From Mycoplasmopsis columbinasalis (lineage in GTDB: Bacteria; Bacillota_I; Bacilli_A; Mycoplasmatales; Metamycoplasmataceae): a stretch of 64,000 bases of DNA. The notes under the pieces are model-generated. The model ran no database searches and was not told the DNA's origin. It was given only the letters and a program-made list of their open reading frames with translations. Within the stretch, counting starts at the first letter, position 1. Each line of letters opens with the position of its first letter. This document shows positions 16,678 through 26,821 of the stretch, piece by piece. The DNA is taken from NCBI RefSeq assembly GCF_900660705.1, contig NZ_LR215043.1, positions 310,001-374,000 on the forward strand, in the 5' to 3' direction. The position numbers and the translations under genes were made by a program.

Positions 16678-18135
16678 TTAGTTAGAAGGCTTTTCAGAAT
16701 TTGTTGGTGCGGCATTTACTGGAGTACCATTTAATGCATTGTCATAAATATTTTTTCAGTATTGGCTGTATTGAATTGATTCAGGATTTTCTAAAAGGTC
16801 TGATAAAGCATTAATTCTTTTAGCGTTATCATCGATTTTGGTGTCGTTTTCTGTACCATCGCCATTAAGCGTTGTATAACCAACTTCAATAAACTTTCTA
16901 AGAGCAAGATTATTTTTAAGTTGTCTGAATGCTTTTGTAGCGTTATCGAGAGCTGTTTGTGCTTTTTTCGCAAGTGTCTCATTTGAAAGGTGAGTTGGAG
17001 CAACTCCTGATCAATCGGCATCAAAACCTTTTGTCAATCTTACGTTCTTAGTTCCTAATCTAAACTCGCCAACATATTTATTTAAAAGTTCTTCATTTGT
17101 TTTTTGTAAAACTGAAATTACTTCAAAAACAGATTGACCAATGTTTTTAGTAATCGATGTAAAATATTGACCTGTTTTTCCGGTGTCAGCAATTCCTTGG
17201 TCACCATCAACACCTATTACGTATTGACTTGATTTCATATTTTTAGTAACATATTGTGTTCAACTTCCTGCTACAGGTAAAATTAATTTAGTGTTTTTCT
17301 TAATTACACCTTGAACTTTTGTTTGTTTGTCAGTTTTTGCCGCGTCGAAGTTTGTGTCTAATAAAACACTATCTCCATCATTTACTGATTTTAGTCTGTT
17401 GTTAGCATTTTCACGAATAAGGTTACCAAAATAAACACCTTTGTAAAAACCTTCATTAAAGTCTGTTACTGCGTTAATATCTGAGCCACCAAATGTTGTA
17501 AATGTTCTATTTTGTGCATCGGCTTCATCTTTGAACATATCAGAAGCAGCTAAACCAGCAATAAAACCACCTTCATTTGATTTGTATTGAAGTGAAATAA
17601 AGAATCCGTTTGCTCCTTTTTGTGTTACTTCATCAAGAACTTTATCTGAAAGAGTGAAATCAAGAGCAATAAACACAATCTTTCTTGCTTTTAATTTATC
17701 AATGTTTGTTTGGTTTTCCAATCATTTTTTTAAATATTCTTCGTGTGTGAAACCATTCAATAAAAGAACTGAATAGCCTTGATTAATTGCGGCATCGTAT
17801 TGGTCAAGGTAATTCTTGTTGGCAATTGCATAATAACCAACAGCAGCGTTGTTCGCAAAACCTTTTTTATCGTATTGCAATTCATTTTCAGTAGCAAATT
17901 TTTGAAGTGCTTCTCAACTTGATTGATTGAATGACTTGTCATTAACTGTTCCTTCATCCAAAATTAATGCAATTTTTTTAACAGCTAATTTCTCGTTAGC
18001 AGATAATTTTAAATCATTGTCAACCTTAATATTTGTAACTTGAATATCAGAAGCGCCACAAGAAACAGTTGCAATTGGTAAAATACCAACAACTGGCGCA
18101 AGTCCTAACAATAATTTCTTTTTAAAAAACTTCAT
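16678..18135 (-). CDS. BMP-family substrate-binding lipoprotein
   Basis: A 485-aa extracellular lipoprotein. It begins MKFFKKKLLLGLAPVVGILP and continues to a lipobox ending VS-C at Cys26, with lysine residues before the hydrophobic core, so it is a signal peptidase II substrate. The mature part opens KKIALILDEGTVNDKSFNQS, the hallmark of the BMP/PnrA/Med family that binds nucleosides, then reads GANGFFISLQYKSNEGGFIAGLAA, also typical. A duplicate degraded C-terminus of a related gene follows just upstream (18298-18445). It is the first gene of the four-gene operon (lipoprotein, ATPase, two permeases), with a good AGGAG ribosome binding site. The N-terminal region is secure; ligand specificity is inferred from family only. 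Confidence 0.92.
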
Positions 18136-18297
18136 ATATTTCTCCTCTTTAGATACAAGAAATTAAATCTCTTATAATTTTAGATATATTATATATTAAA
18201 ACCAATGTACTAAGCCATTGTGAAAAACTTATATCGAAAGTTAAAAAACTTTTTTCAGAGAAATTGAATTAAAAGTTGCTCTTATTTTTTTGAAATT

Positions 18298-18445
18298 TTA
18301 TTCATTTGTGTCACTAAGCGCTTGGTCAACCAAAGCTTTTCATTCAGCACTAAATTCTAAGTTGGCTTGATCACCGATCAAATTGCTTAAATAATTGAGT
18401 CTTGCTTGATTGTCAGCTATTTTTACATTGTTTGTGTTTTTGCAG
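18298..18445 (-). pseudogene. Remnant of a second BMP lipoprotein gene (C-terminal fragment)
   Basis: The minus-strand reading gives VKIADNQARLNYLSNLIGD, then a Trp (UGA) in EFSAEWKALVDQALSD, and ends at TAA (18298). The intact lipoprotein ends with DTKIDDNAKRINALSDLLEN and QYSQYWKNIYDNAL, in the same order and spacing. No start codon or upstream body is in frame; just upstream the similarity breaks off and the frame changes. It is most likely a tandem duplicate that lost its 5' part. It lies between the BMP promoter and the tig terminator. Confidence 0.65.
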
Positions 18446-18530
18446 GAAAAACACCAAAAATATATTGAAAATAAAGGTTAGGTGCAAAATTTTGATCACT
18501 CAGCGTTTCCAATGTTAAAAATGTCGAATA

Positions 18531-18553
18531 AAAAACCATTCTTGCGAATGGTT
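18531..18553 (-). terminator. tig terminator
   Basis: Minus-strand hairpin AACCATT-CGCAAG-AATGGTT followed by TTTT, 8 bases beyond the tig stop. Confidence 0.88.
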
Positions 18554-18560
18554 AAATACA

Positions 18561-20051
18561 TTATTTAGTTTTTGCTGATTTTGCTTCTTTAGATTTTTCT
18601 TCTTTAGCTTCTTCAGCTGGAGCATCTAGTGAAACAAGTTTGTTAATTTCAGTTTCAGCTTTGGCTTTTAAGTCATTATATTCTTTAACTTTTTCTGGGT
18701 AGTACTTGCCAACCACAGCAACAAACATTTTTTCGTCCGCAGCTTGGGCGCTAAATTGATTTTTAATATCTTGATTTTGTGTAACAAGTTTTAAGAATTC
18801 GTAACCTGGAAGATTAACTTCAAGAGCTCTAAGTTTAACAGCTGCGTTAAATTCTTCTTCGCTAAGTTCGAATTTTTTGTCATCTTCTGGTGAATACACT
18901 GATCTTGCCACTGCGAAAGAAGCGAATCTAGTTGCATATTCTTGTTTTACTTCGTCGGCAATCATTGCGTTGATTTCATCTTCTGAACGACCAAGAATTT
19001 CAAGGTATTCATTGTACTTAAGACCTTGTTGTTTAAGTAAGTTTCTTAGTTCACTCTTCTTATGTTCAGCTTCTTTCTTGAGTCTTTCAGGGTGAATGTC
19101 AAGTAACTGTGCTTTCTTAGTTTTAACTTCTTCACTCACGGCGTTAAAGAATTCAATCAACGCTCCGGTAAGTTTTTGTCTAGCAAGTAAAGTTTTAATC
19201 ACTGCTTTAGCTTCGTCGATAGTTTTAGCGTACTTATCAAGGTGAAGTGATGGTAAGTTTTCTGCAGTAAGTTTTATTTCTTCTGGACGTTTCGCTTCCT
19301 TAAGAGTTACCTTAAAGTTTGCTTTTTTGCCAGCAACAGTAGCTGATGGGTATTTTTCTGGGAAAGTAACATCAAAATCACCTTCTCAACCAACTTTTTT
19401 ATCTAGTAGGGCTTCTTCAAATCCTTCAATGAATGATTTGTTACCAAGTGTCACGGGTACATCTTTAGCTTCGCCACCTTCAAAAGCTTCGCCAGTTTCT
19501 TTTAGTGTTCCAAAGTAATCAATAACTACTGTGTCACCAAGTTTAGTTGTTTGGTCTTTAGCAAGTGGCACTGTCAAAGCAAGTCTTTGCAACTTAGCGT
19601 TAATAACTTTTTCTACTTCTTCGTCAGTAACTGGTGCAAAGTTAACTTGTGCATCTACCTTATCTAAAATCAAATCTTCTACTTTAACTTCAATTGGGAA
19701 AGAAAGTTCAAATTCAAATTTTTCTTCGGTTGGGTTGACTTTTTCAATTCTTGGAGCATAAACTGCTGCAGATTCAAAGGCTTGAAGTTCTGCTTGTAAC
19801 TTAGTTTCTACATCTTTAGTGAAATAGTTGTTGATTGCTACTGACATAGCTTCGTGAAGTACTTGAGCTCTAGTGATGTATTTGTCAGCAACATTTTTTG
19901 GCACTTTTCCACTACGATACCCTTTAACTTTAAGATTTTTGTAAAGTTTCTTTTCAGCTTCAGCAAGTGCTGCGGTTCAGTCTTTGCCTTCGATTGTTAC
20001 TTGTTTATAAACATATTTTTTGTCTTGATCTTTTTTAAATTGGTGTGACAT
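18561..20051 (-). CDS. tig: Trigger factor (ribosome-associated peptidyl-prolyl isomerase/chaperone)
   Basis: A 496-aa chaperone that binds L23 at the ribosome exit. It starts MSHQFKKDQDKKYVYKQVTIEG, and the N-terminal ribosome-binding region includes GYRSGKVPKNV (family pattern G-F-R-x-G-K-x-P at about residues 46-54). The PPIase (FKBP-like) domain follows around residues 150-245 (GDTVVIDYFGTLKETGEAFEG compressed to family form; GFEEALLDKKVG). The C-terminal alpha-helical arms end with an Ala/Lys/Glu-rich tail. Length is slightly above E. coli Tig (432), the excess being the charged tail. It is a single gene with its own terminator and an upstream AGGAG-type site. A family member of the same PPIase fold seems to be attached to GrpE (46534). 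Confidence 0.95.
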
Positions 20052-20171
20052 TTCGCTCCTTTATGATTATGTCTAATTCATAAAATAAATCTAATTATAA
20101 ATGTAAAAGGTAATAATTAATCAGAATCGATAAGCAAATTTTAGCACAGATAGTAAAAAGTGCCAAAAATA

Positions 20172-20843
20172 TTATTTTTTCTGCGTGACAAAATCTAAGA
20201 TTTGTTTTCACCGCAAAGGTCAATGTCGCGGTGAAGGTTCCATTTTTTGAATTAAGATAATGTGAGAATTGGCGCCTTGTGAATTTTGGTATGTCAATAC
20301 CTTCGTATGCGCTTGTGCGTCCGGGAAAAAACTAAAAAATTCGGCTAAGTCAGCTTGATAATGTTCGCCTTTTAATAAATAAAAGTACCCACCTTCTTTG
20401 AGCAAATGATGCGCCATTAAATAAATTTTGGTAATGGTTGCTACGGCACGAGCAGTAATGAAGTCAAAAGTTGCGTTTTGATTTTTGATGTTTTCCACAC
20501 GGTCATTAATAATGATAAAGTCTAGTTCACACTGAGTGGCAACTTCTTTTAAAAATTCACACCTCTTGGTTAAAGACTCAACAGCAGTAAGTTCAATGAG
20601 TTCGCTGTGGTTAATTAAAAGCGGGATTGATGGAAACCCCGCTCCAGCACCTATGTCAAGGAGTTTGATTTTGTTTCAATTTTTAGCTTGCACAAGTGCT
20701 AATAATCCAGCAAAAGCACTTAATGAATCATTCACGCCTTGTTGCTCGATTTCTGCTTTAGTGGCAAAACCAGTTAAGTTCATCACTTGGTTTTTCGCAT
20801 AAACAAGGTTAATGTAAGTTTGCAGTTTGCTTGGTTTATTCAT
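20172..20843 (-). CDS. rsmG: 16S rRNA m7G527 methyltransferase
   Basis: SAM-dependent methyltransferase (GidB/RsmG) of 223 aa acting on the 530 loop of 16S rRNA. The SAM-binding motif is LLDIGAGAGFPSIPLLI at about residues 75-92, then ELTAVESLTKRCEFLKE and DFITARAVAT, all characteristic. The last residues are read only with UGA as Trp (WPLRW). The ATG overlaps the stop of prs by one base (TAATG), so the pair forms an operon. Confidence 0.93.
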
Positions 20844-21820
20844 TACTTCACTTTTCTAATTTCGCGTTCGAACTTTTTGTAAAGCTCAGCAATTGGTTCA
20901 GCATCAATGTGACGCTTAAGCACACCTGCTAAGAAATAATCTAGGCTGACAACTTCTAACTTTTTAAATTTTTTAGTCAATTCACTATTATCAATTGAGT
21001 CAGAAATAATGACCTTTTCAACATTTGGATTAGCTTCAAAGGCTTCAAAACCGCGCGAAAAAATTCCGTGGGTTGCTGCGACATAAATTTTCTTAGCGCC
21101 AAAGTTTTTCAAAGTATCAACGGCTTTTAAGATGGTACCACCAGTATCGATAATATCGTCAATAATCACAGCATTTTGATCTTGCACATCACCAATTAAA
21201 CCCATTACTTCAGTTTGGTTGGTGCCAACTCTACGTTTATCAATAATGCTAATTTTAATTGTTTCCGCAATTAATTCAGCGAGTCTTCTCGCTCTAACAG
21301 TACCACCATGGTCAGGTGAAACCACTGTAAACTTTTCGTTTGTTTGACTAATTGCTTTTGCTAAGGTATATTGTCCTGTTAAGTCATCAATAGGAATGTT
21401 GAAAAAGCCTTGAATAGCAGGGTTGTGTAAGTCAACTGCTACAACTTTTGTAGCGCCCGCTTTTTCCATTAAGTCCGCGACTAACTTAGCACCAATTGGT
21501 TGACGGCCACCAATAATTCTATCTTGACGCGCATAGCCATAGTAAGTTAATACCACAGTTATTGATTTAGCGCTGCCTCTTTTTAGTGAATCAATGAAAA
21601 GTAATAGTTTCATTACGTTTTCATTCACTGGTCTTGAGTTACTTGCAATAATGTAAACATCCCGACCACGCACAGTGTCACTACTTACCAACATACATTC
21701 ACCATCGGCGAAAATTGTTTCAACCACAGGTGTCAACTTAATGCCTAATTTTGCCGCAATTTTTTCAGCTAAATTTTGAGAATTAGGCATTCCAAAAATT
21801 CTCACATTGTCTCGATTCAT
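20843..21820 (-). CDS. prs: Ribose-phosphate pyrophosphokinase
   Basis: PRPP synthetase, 325 aa, making PRPP from ribose-5-phosphate and ATP for nucleotide salvage. Family landmarks are DGECMLVSSDTVRGRDVYI, YYGYARQDRIIGGRQPIGAK, the metal/ribose-phosphate signature DLHNPAIQGFFNIPIDDL, and the PRPP loop VIIDDIIDTGGTI at about residues 222-234. Length is normal. It is the first gene of the prs-rsmG pair. The upstream 216 bp are shared with the divergent restriction-modification genes. Confidence 0.96.
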   Translation of the reverse strand: MNRDNVRIFGMPNSQNLAEKIAAKLGIKLTPVVETIFADGECMLVSSDTVRGRDVYIIASNSRPVNENVMKLLLFIDSLKRGSAKSITVVLTYYGYARQDRIIGGRQPIGAKLVADLMEKAGATKVVAVDLHNPAIQGFFNIPIDDLTGQYTLAKAISQTNEKFTVVSPDHGGTVRARRLAELIAETIKISIIDKRRVGTNQTEVMGLIGDVQDQNAVIIDDIIDTGGTILKAVDTLKNFGAKKIYVAATHGIFSRGFEAFEANPNVEKVIISDSIDNSELTKKFKKLEVVSLDYFLAGVLKRHIDAEPIAELYKKFEREIRKVK

Positions 21821-22022
21821 TCTTCTCCTTAAATTTGCGCAAATTATAACATTTCAAACACATAAAGTACTTGTTCGCAAAGATTGCCACGTAATGTTAT
21901 ATGGAAAATTCACTAATTATTTTTTCAGTTAAAGCAAAAGTAGATATGCAGCAAATTCGTTTATGTCTTCAAGTAAATTATTTCTTAATCATTTCAGAGA
22001 GAAAATGAAAGCACAATTTGTT

Positions 22023-22028
22023 TATAAT
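22023..22028 (+). promoter_or_regulatory. -10 box of the methyltransferase gene
   Basis: A perfect TATAAT whose last base is 8 bases before the ATG at 22037. The transcript should start within one or two bases of the ATG, so the methyltransferase mRNA is probably leaderless. No Shine-Dalgarno is visible. Confidence 0.65.
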
Positions 22029-22036
22029 AACTTGAT

Positions 22037-23074
22037 ATGAATCACGAAAAGAGATACAAAGTAATTGAATTGTTTGCAGGAGCTGGTGGTCTTGCTCTAG
22101 GAATCGAACTTGCTGGTTTTGAAACTATTGGGTTAGTCGAAATGGACAAATGAGCTGCTCAAACTTTACGAAAAAATCGTCCTAGTTGAAATGTAATACA
22201 AGATGACATTAAAAATGTTTCTAAAAAAAATTTAGAACAACTTTTTGATTTAAAAAGAGGTGAATTAGATTTGTTATCTGGTGGTCCTCCCTGCCAATCT
22301 TTTTCTTACGCGGGGAAAAAATTGGGTTTAGATGATACCAGAGGAACTTTATTCAATGATTTCGCTCTTTTTTTAGAGAAACTAAAACCAAAAATGTTTT
22401 TGTTTGAAAACGTGAAGGGATTGCTTTCTCATAATAAAGGACATACTTTTAAACAAATTATTGAAAGACTCCAAAAAACTGGCTATGCAATAACTTCTGA
22501 AAGTTACAAAGTTTTGAATGCTTGAAATTATGGTGTACCACAAAAACGAGAAAGATTGATATTAGTCGGTATTAGACAAGATTTAATTCATAAAACCTCT
22601 TTTAATTTTCCCGAGCCTCATTTGTATAAACCAACATTGAAAGATGTTTTGCCGAATTGTCCCGCAAGTGAAGGTGCGAAGTATTCGCTTGAAAAGAAAA
22701 AAATTTTTGAGTTAGTACCTCCAGGTGGTTATTGACGAGATATACCTGAGAAAATAGCAAGATCTTATATGAAAAAAACCTGAGAAACAGGTGGAGGTAA
22801 AACTGGTATCTTAAGAAGATTAAGTTATTCCGAACCAGCATTGACAATTTTGACGTCTCCTTCACAAAAACAAACAGAAAGATGTCACCCTGCAGAAACT
22901 AGGCCTTTGACAATTAGAGAATCGGCAAGATGCCAAACTTTTCCTGACGACTGACAATTTGAAGGTGGTTTATCAGAAAAATATAAACAAATAGGCAATG
23001 CAGTACCAGTTAATTTAGCAAAAGCTATCGGCGAAAAAATTAAAGAAAGCTTAGACAAATTATGTGAAAATTAA
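22037..23074 (+). CDS. DNA (cytosine-5) methyltransferase of a type II R-M system
   Basis: A 345-aa C5 DNA methyltransferase. Motif I is VIELFAGAGGLALG (residues 8-21), motif IV SGGPPCQSF with catalytic Cys86, motif VI ENV (E124), motif VIII PQKRERLILVG, and motif X QIGNAVPVNLA. The recognition region reads WETGGGKTGILRRLSYSEPA, then LTIRESARCQTFPDDWQF. The organisation and the partner gene suggest the Sau96I/Eco47II group (GGNCC), which is inference. UGA-Trp codons are used normally, so if the island was acquired it came from a table-4 organism or has adapted. It overlaps the endonuclease gene by 13 bases. Confidence 0.93.
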
Positions 23075-23862
23075 ATTTCATCAGTGAAGCAGATCTCACA
23101 AGTGTTGTGAGGACAACAATTGAAAAGTACGGAGAAAAAATAAAACCATTTGATCTTAAACTTTTTAAAAAGAATGTTATTGATCCCATTAAATTAATTT
23201 TTGACAAACAAGTTTACGGTTATTCTTGAGACGAATTAATTGAAAACGAAATATTCAGACAAAAAGATAAGTCTAATAATAATGAAATTGGTTATTTTCA
23301 CCAGAACATATTTAAATATATAAAAAATTGTTCTGTACCCGGACACGGTTGAGACGTTATTTATAAGCCTGAAACCAAAATTAAAGTAGATGATGAGTTT
23401 TGAATTGAAAAAGTTTATGTAGAGTTAAAGAACAAACACAATACAATGAACTATAGTTCTGCATCAAGAACGTATTTGAAAATGCAAAATCAACTTTTAT
23501 TGGAAGATAAGAATACTTTTTGTTTTTTGGTTGAAATAGTGGCGAAAAAATCTCAAAACGTGATTTGAGAAACAAAAATTGAAGACATTGAACTTAAGAA
23601 TAATAGAATCAGACGTGTGAGTGTTGATAAATTTTACGAAATAATAACAGGTCAATATGACGCGTTTTATCAATTGTGTATGGTTTTGCCTAAGATAATA
23701 AATAAGGTTTTAAATGAAACAAAATTATTTTCAAAAGGCAAAGATACAGTTTCTGACGAGTTATTTGTTGGAATCGACGATGATGAAATAAAACTTGTTG
23801 CGCTATATATGCTAAGTTTTGACAGTTATCATGGTTTTAAAGAAGAGAAGATTAAAAAATAA
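23062..23862 (+). CDS. Type II restriction endonuclease, Eco47II-like
   Basis: 266 aa, starting at ATG 23062 (M-W-K-L-N-F-I-S) inside the methyltransferase 3' end. It has the RE_Eco47II family look: a start region ADLTSVVRTTIEKYGEKIKP, then FDLKLFKKNVIDPIKL and EIFRQKDKSNNNEIGYFHQN. The likely nuclease site is WDVIYKPETKIKVDDEF followed by VYVELKNKHNT, a PD-(D/E)XK-like arrangement with the E-x-K of VELKNK. Predicted to cut the site methylated by the upstream enzyme (GGNCC by family inference). The frame is open with several UGA-Trp codons, so it looks intact. It ends at a strong shared terminator. Confidence 0.87.
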
Positions 23863-23892
23863 AAAACGTTCGCAAAATTGTGAACGTTTTTT
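23861..23892. terminator. Bidirectional terminator between R-M genes and pepP
   Basis: A perfect 11-bp stem: AAAAAACGTTC (23861-23871) pairs with GAACGTTTTTT (23882-23892). The A and T tracts serve the plus-strand R-M genes and the converging minus-strand pepP. Confidence 0.9.
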
Positions 23893-23907
23893 AAATAGCT
23901 CTATAAA

Positions 23908-24954
23908 CTAAGATCTTTCGTCAGGTTGTGAAAACACATAGCGACCAGTTTCGGTTACAAGTACATCGTCTTCATTACGCGCGCCACCAAGTCCTTCAAT
24001 ATAAATTCCAGGTTCAACTGTGATAATGTGACCAGGTTCTAAAATTGCATCTGATAAAGAACTTACGTAAGGTTCTTCATGCACATCGATACCTAAACCA
24101 TGACCAGTAGCGTGAACAAAATATTGACCATAACCAGCATCAGTGATGTATTTTCGACAAATAGCATCAATTTCACTAGCTTTAATGCCTGGTCTAACCG
24201 CGTCGCGTCCAGCTTTTGCTGCTTCCTTAACAATTTGGAGAATTTTTGCTGCTTCTGGGTTTGAAGCTTTACCGCCTAAAACAATGGTTCTGGTGATATC
24301 AGCGCTATAACCTTTATATAAAGCACCAAAGTCCACTTTAAGCAAGTCACCTTCTTTTAAGACAGCATCTGTTGGGTGGTGGTGTGGTTCAGCTGAATAT
24401 TTACCTGTCGCAATGATTTCATCAAAAGATTCTTTGTCTGCGCCGTTGATTTTTAAAAGATAGTTGAGTTTAGCTGCAACTTCCTTTTCAGTCATTCCAG
24501 GTTTTACTCATTGCAGTAATTCATCATAAGCCTTAAGTGAAATATCAATACTTTTTTGCATAATTTCAATTTCTTCTTTTGACTTAACAATTCTTAAGTG
24601 TTGCCCCGAAATTCATTCTACGTGTGAAGGCTTAATCAAGGCTTCAAGACGTTTAAAGTCACCATAGGTTAAGTAATCTTTTTCAAATGCCACTGTGTTA
24701 TAGCGTTTTTGGTCAAAGAACTCTTGCAATGTTTTGGTACCTTTGAGTAAAATGATTTCTACATTTTTAGCTTTACTACGAGCATATTCAATGTATCTAC
24801 CATCTACAAATAAGTAAGCTTTGTCTTTTTCTACTACTAAATAACCATCTGTAGTTTGCACTTTTGCATATCAAAGTCTAGTTTGTGGCACCATTGAAAC
24901 TAAAGCATCTACTTTTTTTTCGGCGAATAATTTGTCTAAAATTTTTCTATTCAT
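23908..24954 (-). CDS. pepP: Xaa-Pro aminopeptidase (M24 family)
   Basis: A 348-aa cytoplasmic metalloaminopeptidase releasing N-terminal residues before proline. The N-terminal creatinase-like domain starts MNRKILDKLFAEKKVDALVS. The C-terminal pita-bread domain carries the metal ligands: D in LLKVDFGALYKGYSADITRT (two Asp), H in FVHATGHGLGIDVHEEP, E in ITVEPGIYIE and E in GARNEDDVLV. Length is typical of small bacterial PepQ/PepP proteins. A gap of 10 bases separates it from era upstream, so it belongs to the same minus-strand transcription unit. Confidence 0.93.
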
Positions 24955-24964
24955 TTTTACCTTT

Positions 24965-25840
24965 CTAATAACCAAATTTTTTTAGCAATTTAACATCTTG
25001 CGTCCATTTTTTTGCTACTTTAACTTTCAAATTGAGTTCAACTTTGACACTAAATAAAGCCATTAATTTTCTACGAGCCATCATTCCAATTTTTTTGATC
25101 ATTTGACCCTCTTTACCGATCACCATTCCCTTTTGAGAATCTTTTTTCACATAAATAATGGCATTAATTTGAGTTAACTCATCATCTTCGATAAAATCCT
25201 CGACTTCAATTGCAATCGAGTGTGGTAATTCTTCTTTTAAATAGTTAAAAGCTGCTTCACGAATAATTTCTTTTGCTAAAAAACGCATTGATTTATCCGT
25301 AATGTATTCTGGATCATATAAAGGTTGACCTTCATATGTGAATTCTTTCAACACTTTAATTAGGTCGTCAGCAAACTCTTGTTTTTTGTTTGAAAAAGGA
25401 ATAATTTTTGTGAAATTAAAACCTGTTTGTTGTAATTGTGCAAGTTTTGTACTTATTTCATCAGGGGTTTTGGCTAAATCAACTTTAGTAATTACTGCAA
25501 TTTTGTTTTGTACGACTTTAAGTTTTTCCAGAATTGCTAAATCACCTGCTCCAAGGTCTTCATTTAGGGGTGTTAAAAACAACACACAATCGATTTCTTC
25601 AAGTGAATCGTAAGCGTTTTTATTAAGAATTTCACCTAACAAATTTAATGGTTTGTGAATTCCTGGTGTGTCGATAAACACTATCTGATAGTCTTCTTCG
25701 TTATAAATTCCAGTAATTTGATCTCTGGTAGTTTGTGGCACATTCGAGACAATTGACACATCATAATTAAGAATTTTATTCATTAAAGTAGACTTACCAA
25801 CATTAGGTCTACCAAGCACAGTAACCATTGCGATTTTCAT
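24965..25840 (-). CDS. era: GTPase Era (30S assembly)
   Basis: A 291-aa ribosome-assembly GTPase. G1 is GRPNVGKSTLMN at the start, G2 around TTRDQITG, G3 DTPGIH, and G4 TKVD (AVITKVDLAK). The C-terminal KH domain binds the 16S 3' end: MVIGKEGQMIKKIGMMARR. Its ATG overlaps the stop of cdd by one base, giving an era-cdd-ybeY cluster as in many Firmicutes. Confidence 0.96.
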   Translation of the reverse strand: MKIAMVTVLGRPNVGKSTLMNKILNYDVSIVSNVPQTTRDQITGIYNEEDYQIVFIDTPGIHKPLNLLGEILNKNAYDSLEEIDCVLFLTPLNEDLGAGDLAILEKLKVVQNKIAVITKVDLAKTPDEISTKLAQLQQTGFNFTKIIPFSNKKQEFADDLIKVLKEFTYEGQPLYDPEYITDKSMRFLAKEIIREAAFNYLKEELPHSIAIEVEDFIEDDELTQINAIIYVKKDSQKGMVIGKEGQMIKKIGMMARRKLMALFSVKVELNLKVKVAKKWTQDVKLLKKFGY

Positions 25841-26229
25841 TATTTAATTTGCTCCGCACGAATTGGCAGCGGCACTAGTTGTTCTACAGTGAACTCACGA
25901 ATTAGCGAACCGCTTTGGTTATAAAGAATAATTTTGGCGTTGTCTGGCATAAATTCAGTAATTACTTGACGACAGCCAGCACACGGAGATGTGATAGCAT
26001 CTGTTGAAGCCATAATATGTAATTCTTTAAACGAACCAACCTTACCACCGTATGCTACTGAACCAAAGAGTGCTGAACGTTCTGCACATAAGCCAGATGG
26101 AAAAGCAGCGTTCTCCACATTCACGCCATAAAATTCTTTTCCAGCAGCATCAACGGCTACAGCTGCAACTTTAAAGTGACTCCAAGGCGAATACGAATAT
26201 TGTAATAATTCTTGTAACTTTTTAATCAT
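25840..26229 (-). CDS. cdd: Cytidine deaminase
   Basis: A 129-aa homotetrameric zinc enzyme converting cytidine or deoxycytidine to uridine or deoxyuridine. Motif NVENAAFPSGLCAERSALFG contains the Zn Cys and catalytic Glu; the PCAGCRQVITEF motif supplies the two other Zn cysteines. Its position between era and ybeY is conserved. It complements the BMP transporter and deoB in nucleoside salvage. Confidence 0.95.
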   Translation of the reverse strand: MIKKLQELLQYSYSPWSHFKVAAVAVDAAGKEFYGVNVENAAFPSGLCAERSALFGSVAYGGKVGSFKELHIMASTDAITSPCAGCRQVITEFMPDNAKIILYNQSGSLIREFTVEQLVPLPIRAEQIK

Positions 26230-26230
26230 C

Positions 26231-26713
26231 TTACTCCCTTGTGATTTTTAACGGTAAAAAGATTTTGTCTACTAGAGCATTCATTTGTTGTCTTTCAACT
26301 TCGAGTTCGTGGTCATAGCCCATCAAGTGAATTAAACCGTGAGCAAATAAATAACAATATTCTCGTTTTAGCGAATGATTAAATTCTGCGGCTTGCTTTT
26401 GAATAATTGGCGGACATAAAATCAATTCCCCAAGTGGTAAGTAAGGTAATTTTTCATAAAATTCATCTTTACCAAAATCAAAAGACAAAATATCTGTGGG
26501 TTTGTCTTTTCCGCGATAGGTGCGATTGTATGTTTGAATAGTTTCTTCATCCACAAAGGAAACGTCCACTTCCACTACCTTTTTGATGTCAAATTCTTGC
26601 ATTAAATTGGCAACTATAGCTTCAAATTCTGTTTCAAAAGTAAAATTTTCATCTAAATATTCGAAGTTAAAATTAATGTTAATTTTTTCTAGTAAACTCT
26701 CATCGATTTCCAT
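26231..26713 (-). CDS. ybeY: Endoribonuclease YbeY (rRNA maturation)
   Basis: 160 aa, with the metal-binding signature HGLIHLMGYDHELE (H-x3-H-x5-H) near the C-terminus and the family motif DKPTDILSFDF. The role in 16S 3' maturation and 70S quality control is family knowledge. It is the first gene of the ybeY-cdd-era-pepP string and has one base between its stop and the cdd ATG. Confidence 0.94.
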   Translation of the reverse strand: MEIDESLLEKININFNFEYLDENFTFETEFEAIVANLMQEFDIKKVVEVDVSFVDEETIQTYNRTYRGKDKPTDILSFDFGKDEFYEKLPYLPLGELILCPPIIQKQAAEFNHSLKREYCYLFAHGLIHLMGYDHELEVERQQMNALVDKIFLPLKITRE

Positions 26714-26777
26714 AAAAGTATTATATTACAAAGCCTTGCAAAGCTTAGTTGAGCCTATCTGACAGCAGTAAATAAAA

Positions 26778-26803
26778 AAAATGAACGCTTGTACGGTTCG
26801 TTA
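26778..26803 (-). terminator. Probable terminator of the 26822 gene
   Basis: The minus strand has a short GAAC...GTTC hairpin followed by a run of eight T. The stem is only 4 bp without mismatches, so efficiency is doubtful. Confidence 0.45.
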
Positions 26804-26821
26804 GTTTTATTCAAATTATTT

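Noticed and set aside
16791-17024. A 77-codon minus-strand ORF inside the BMP lipoprotein gene
   Set aside because: It is in another frame of a well-supported gene.
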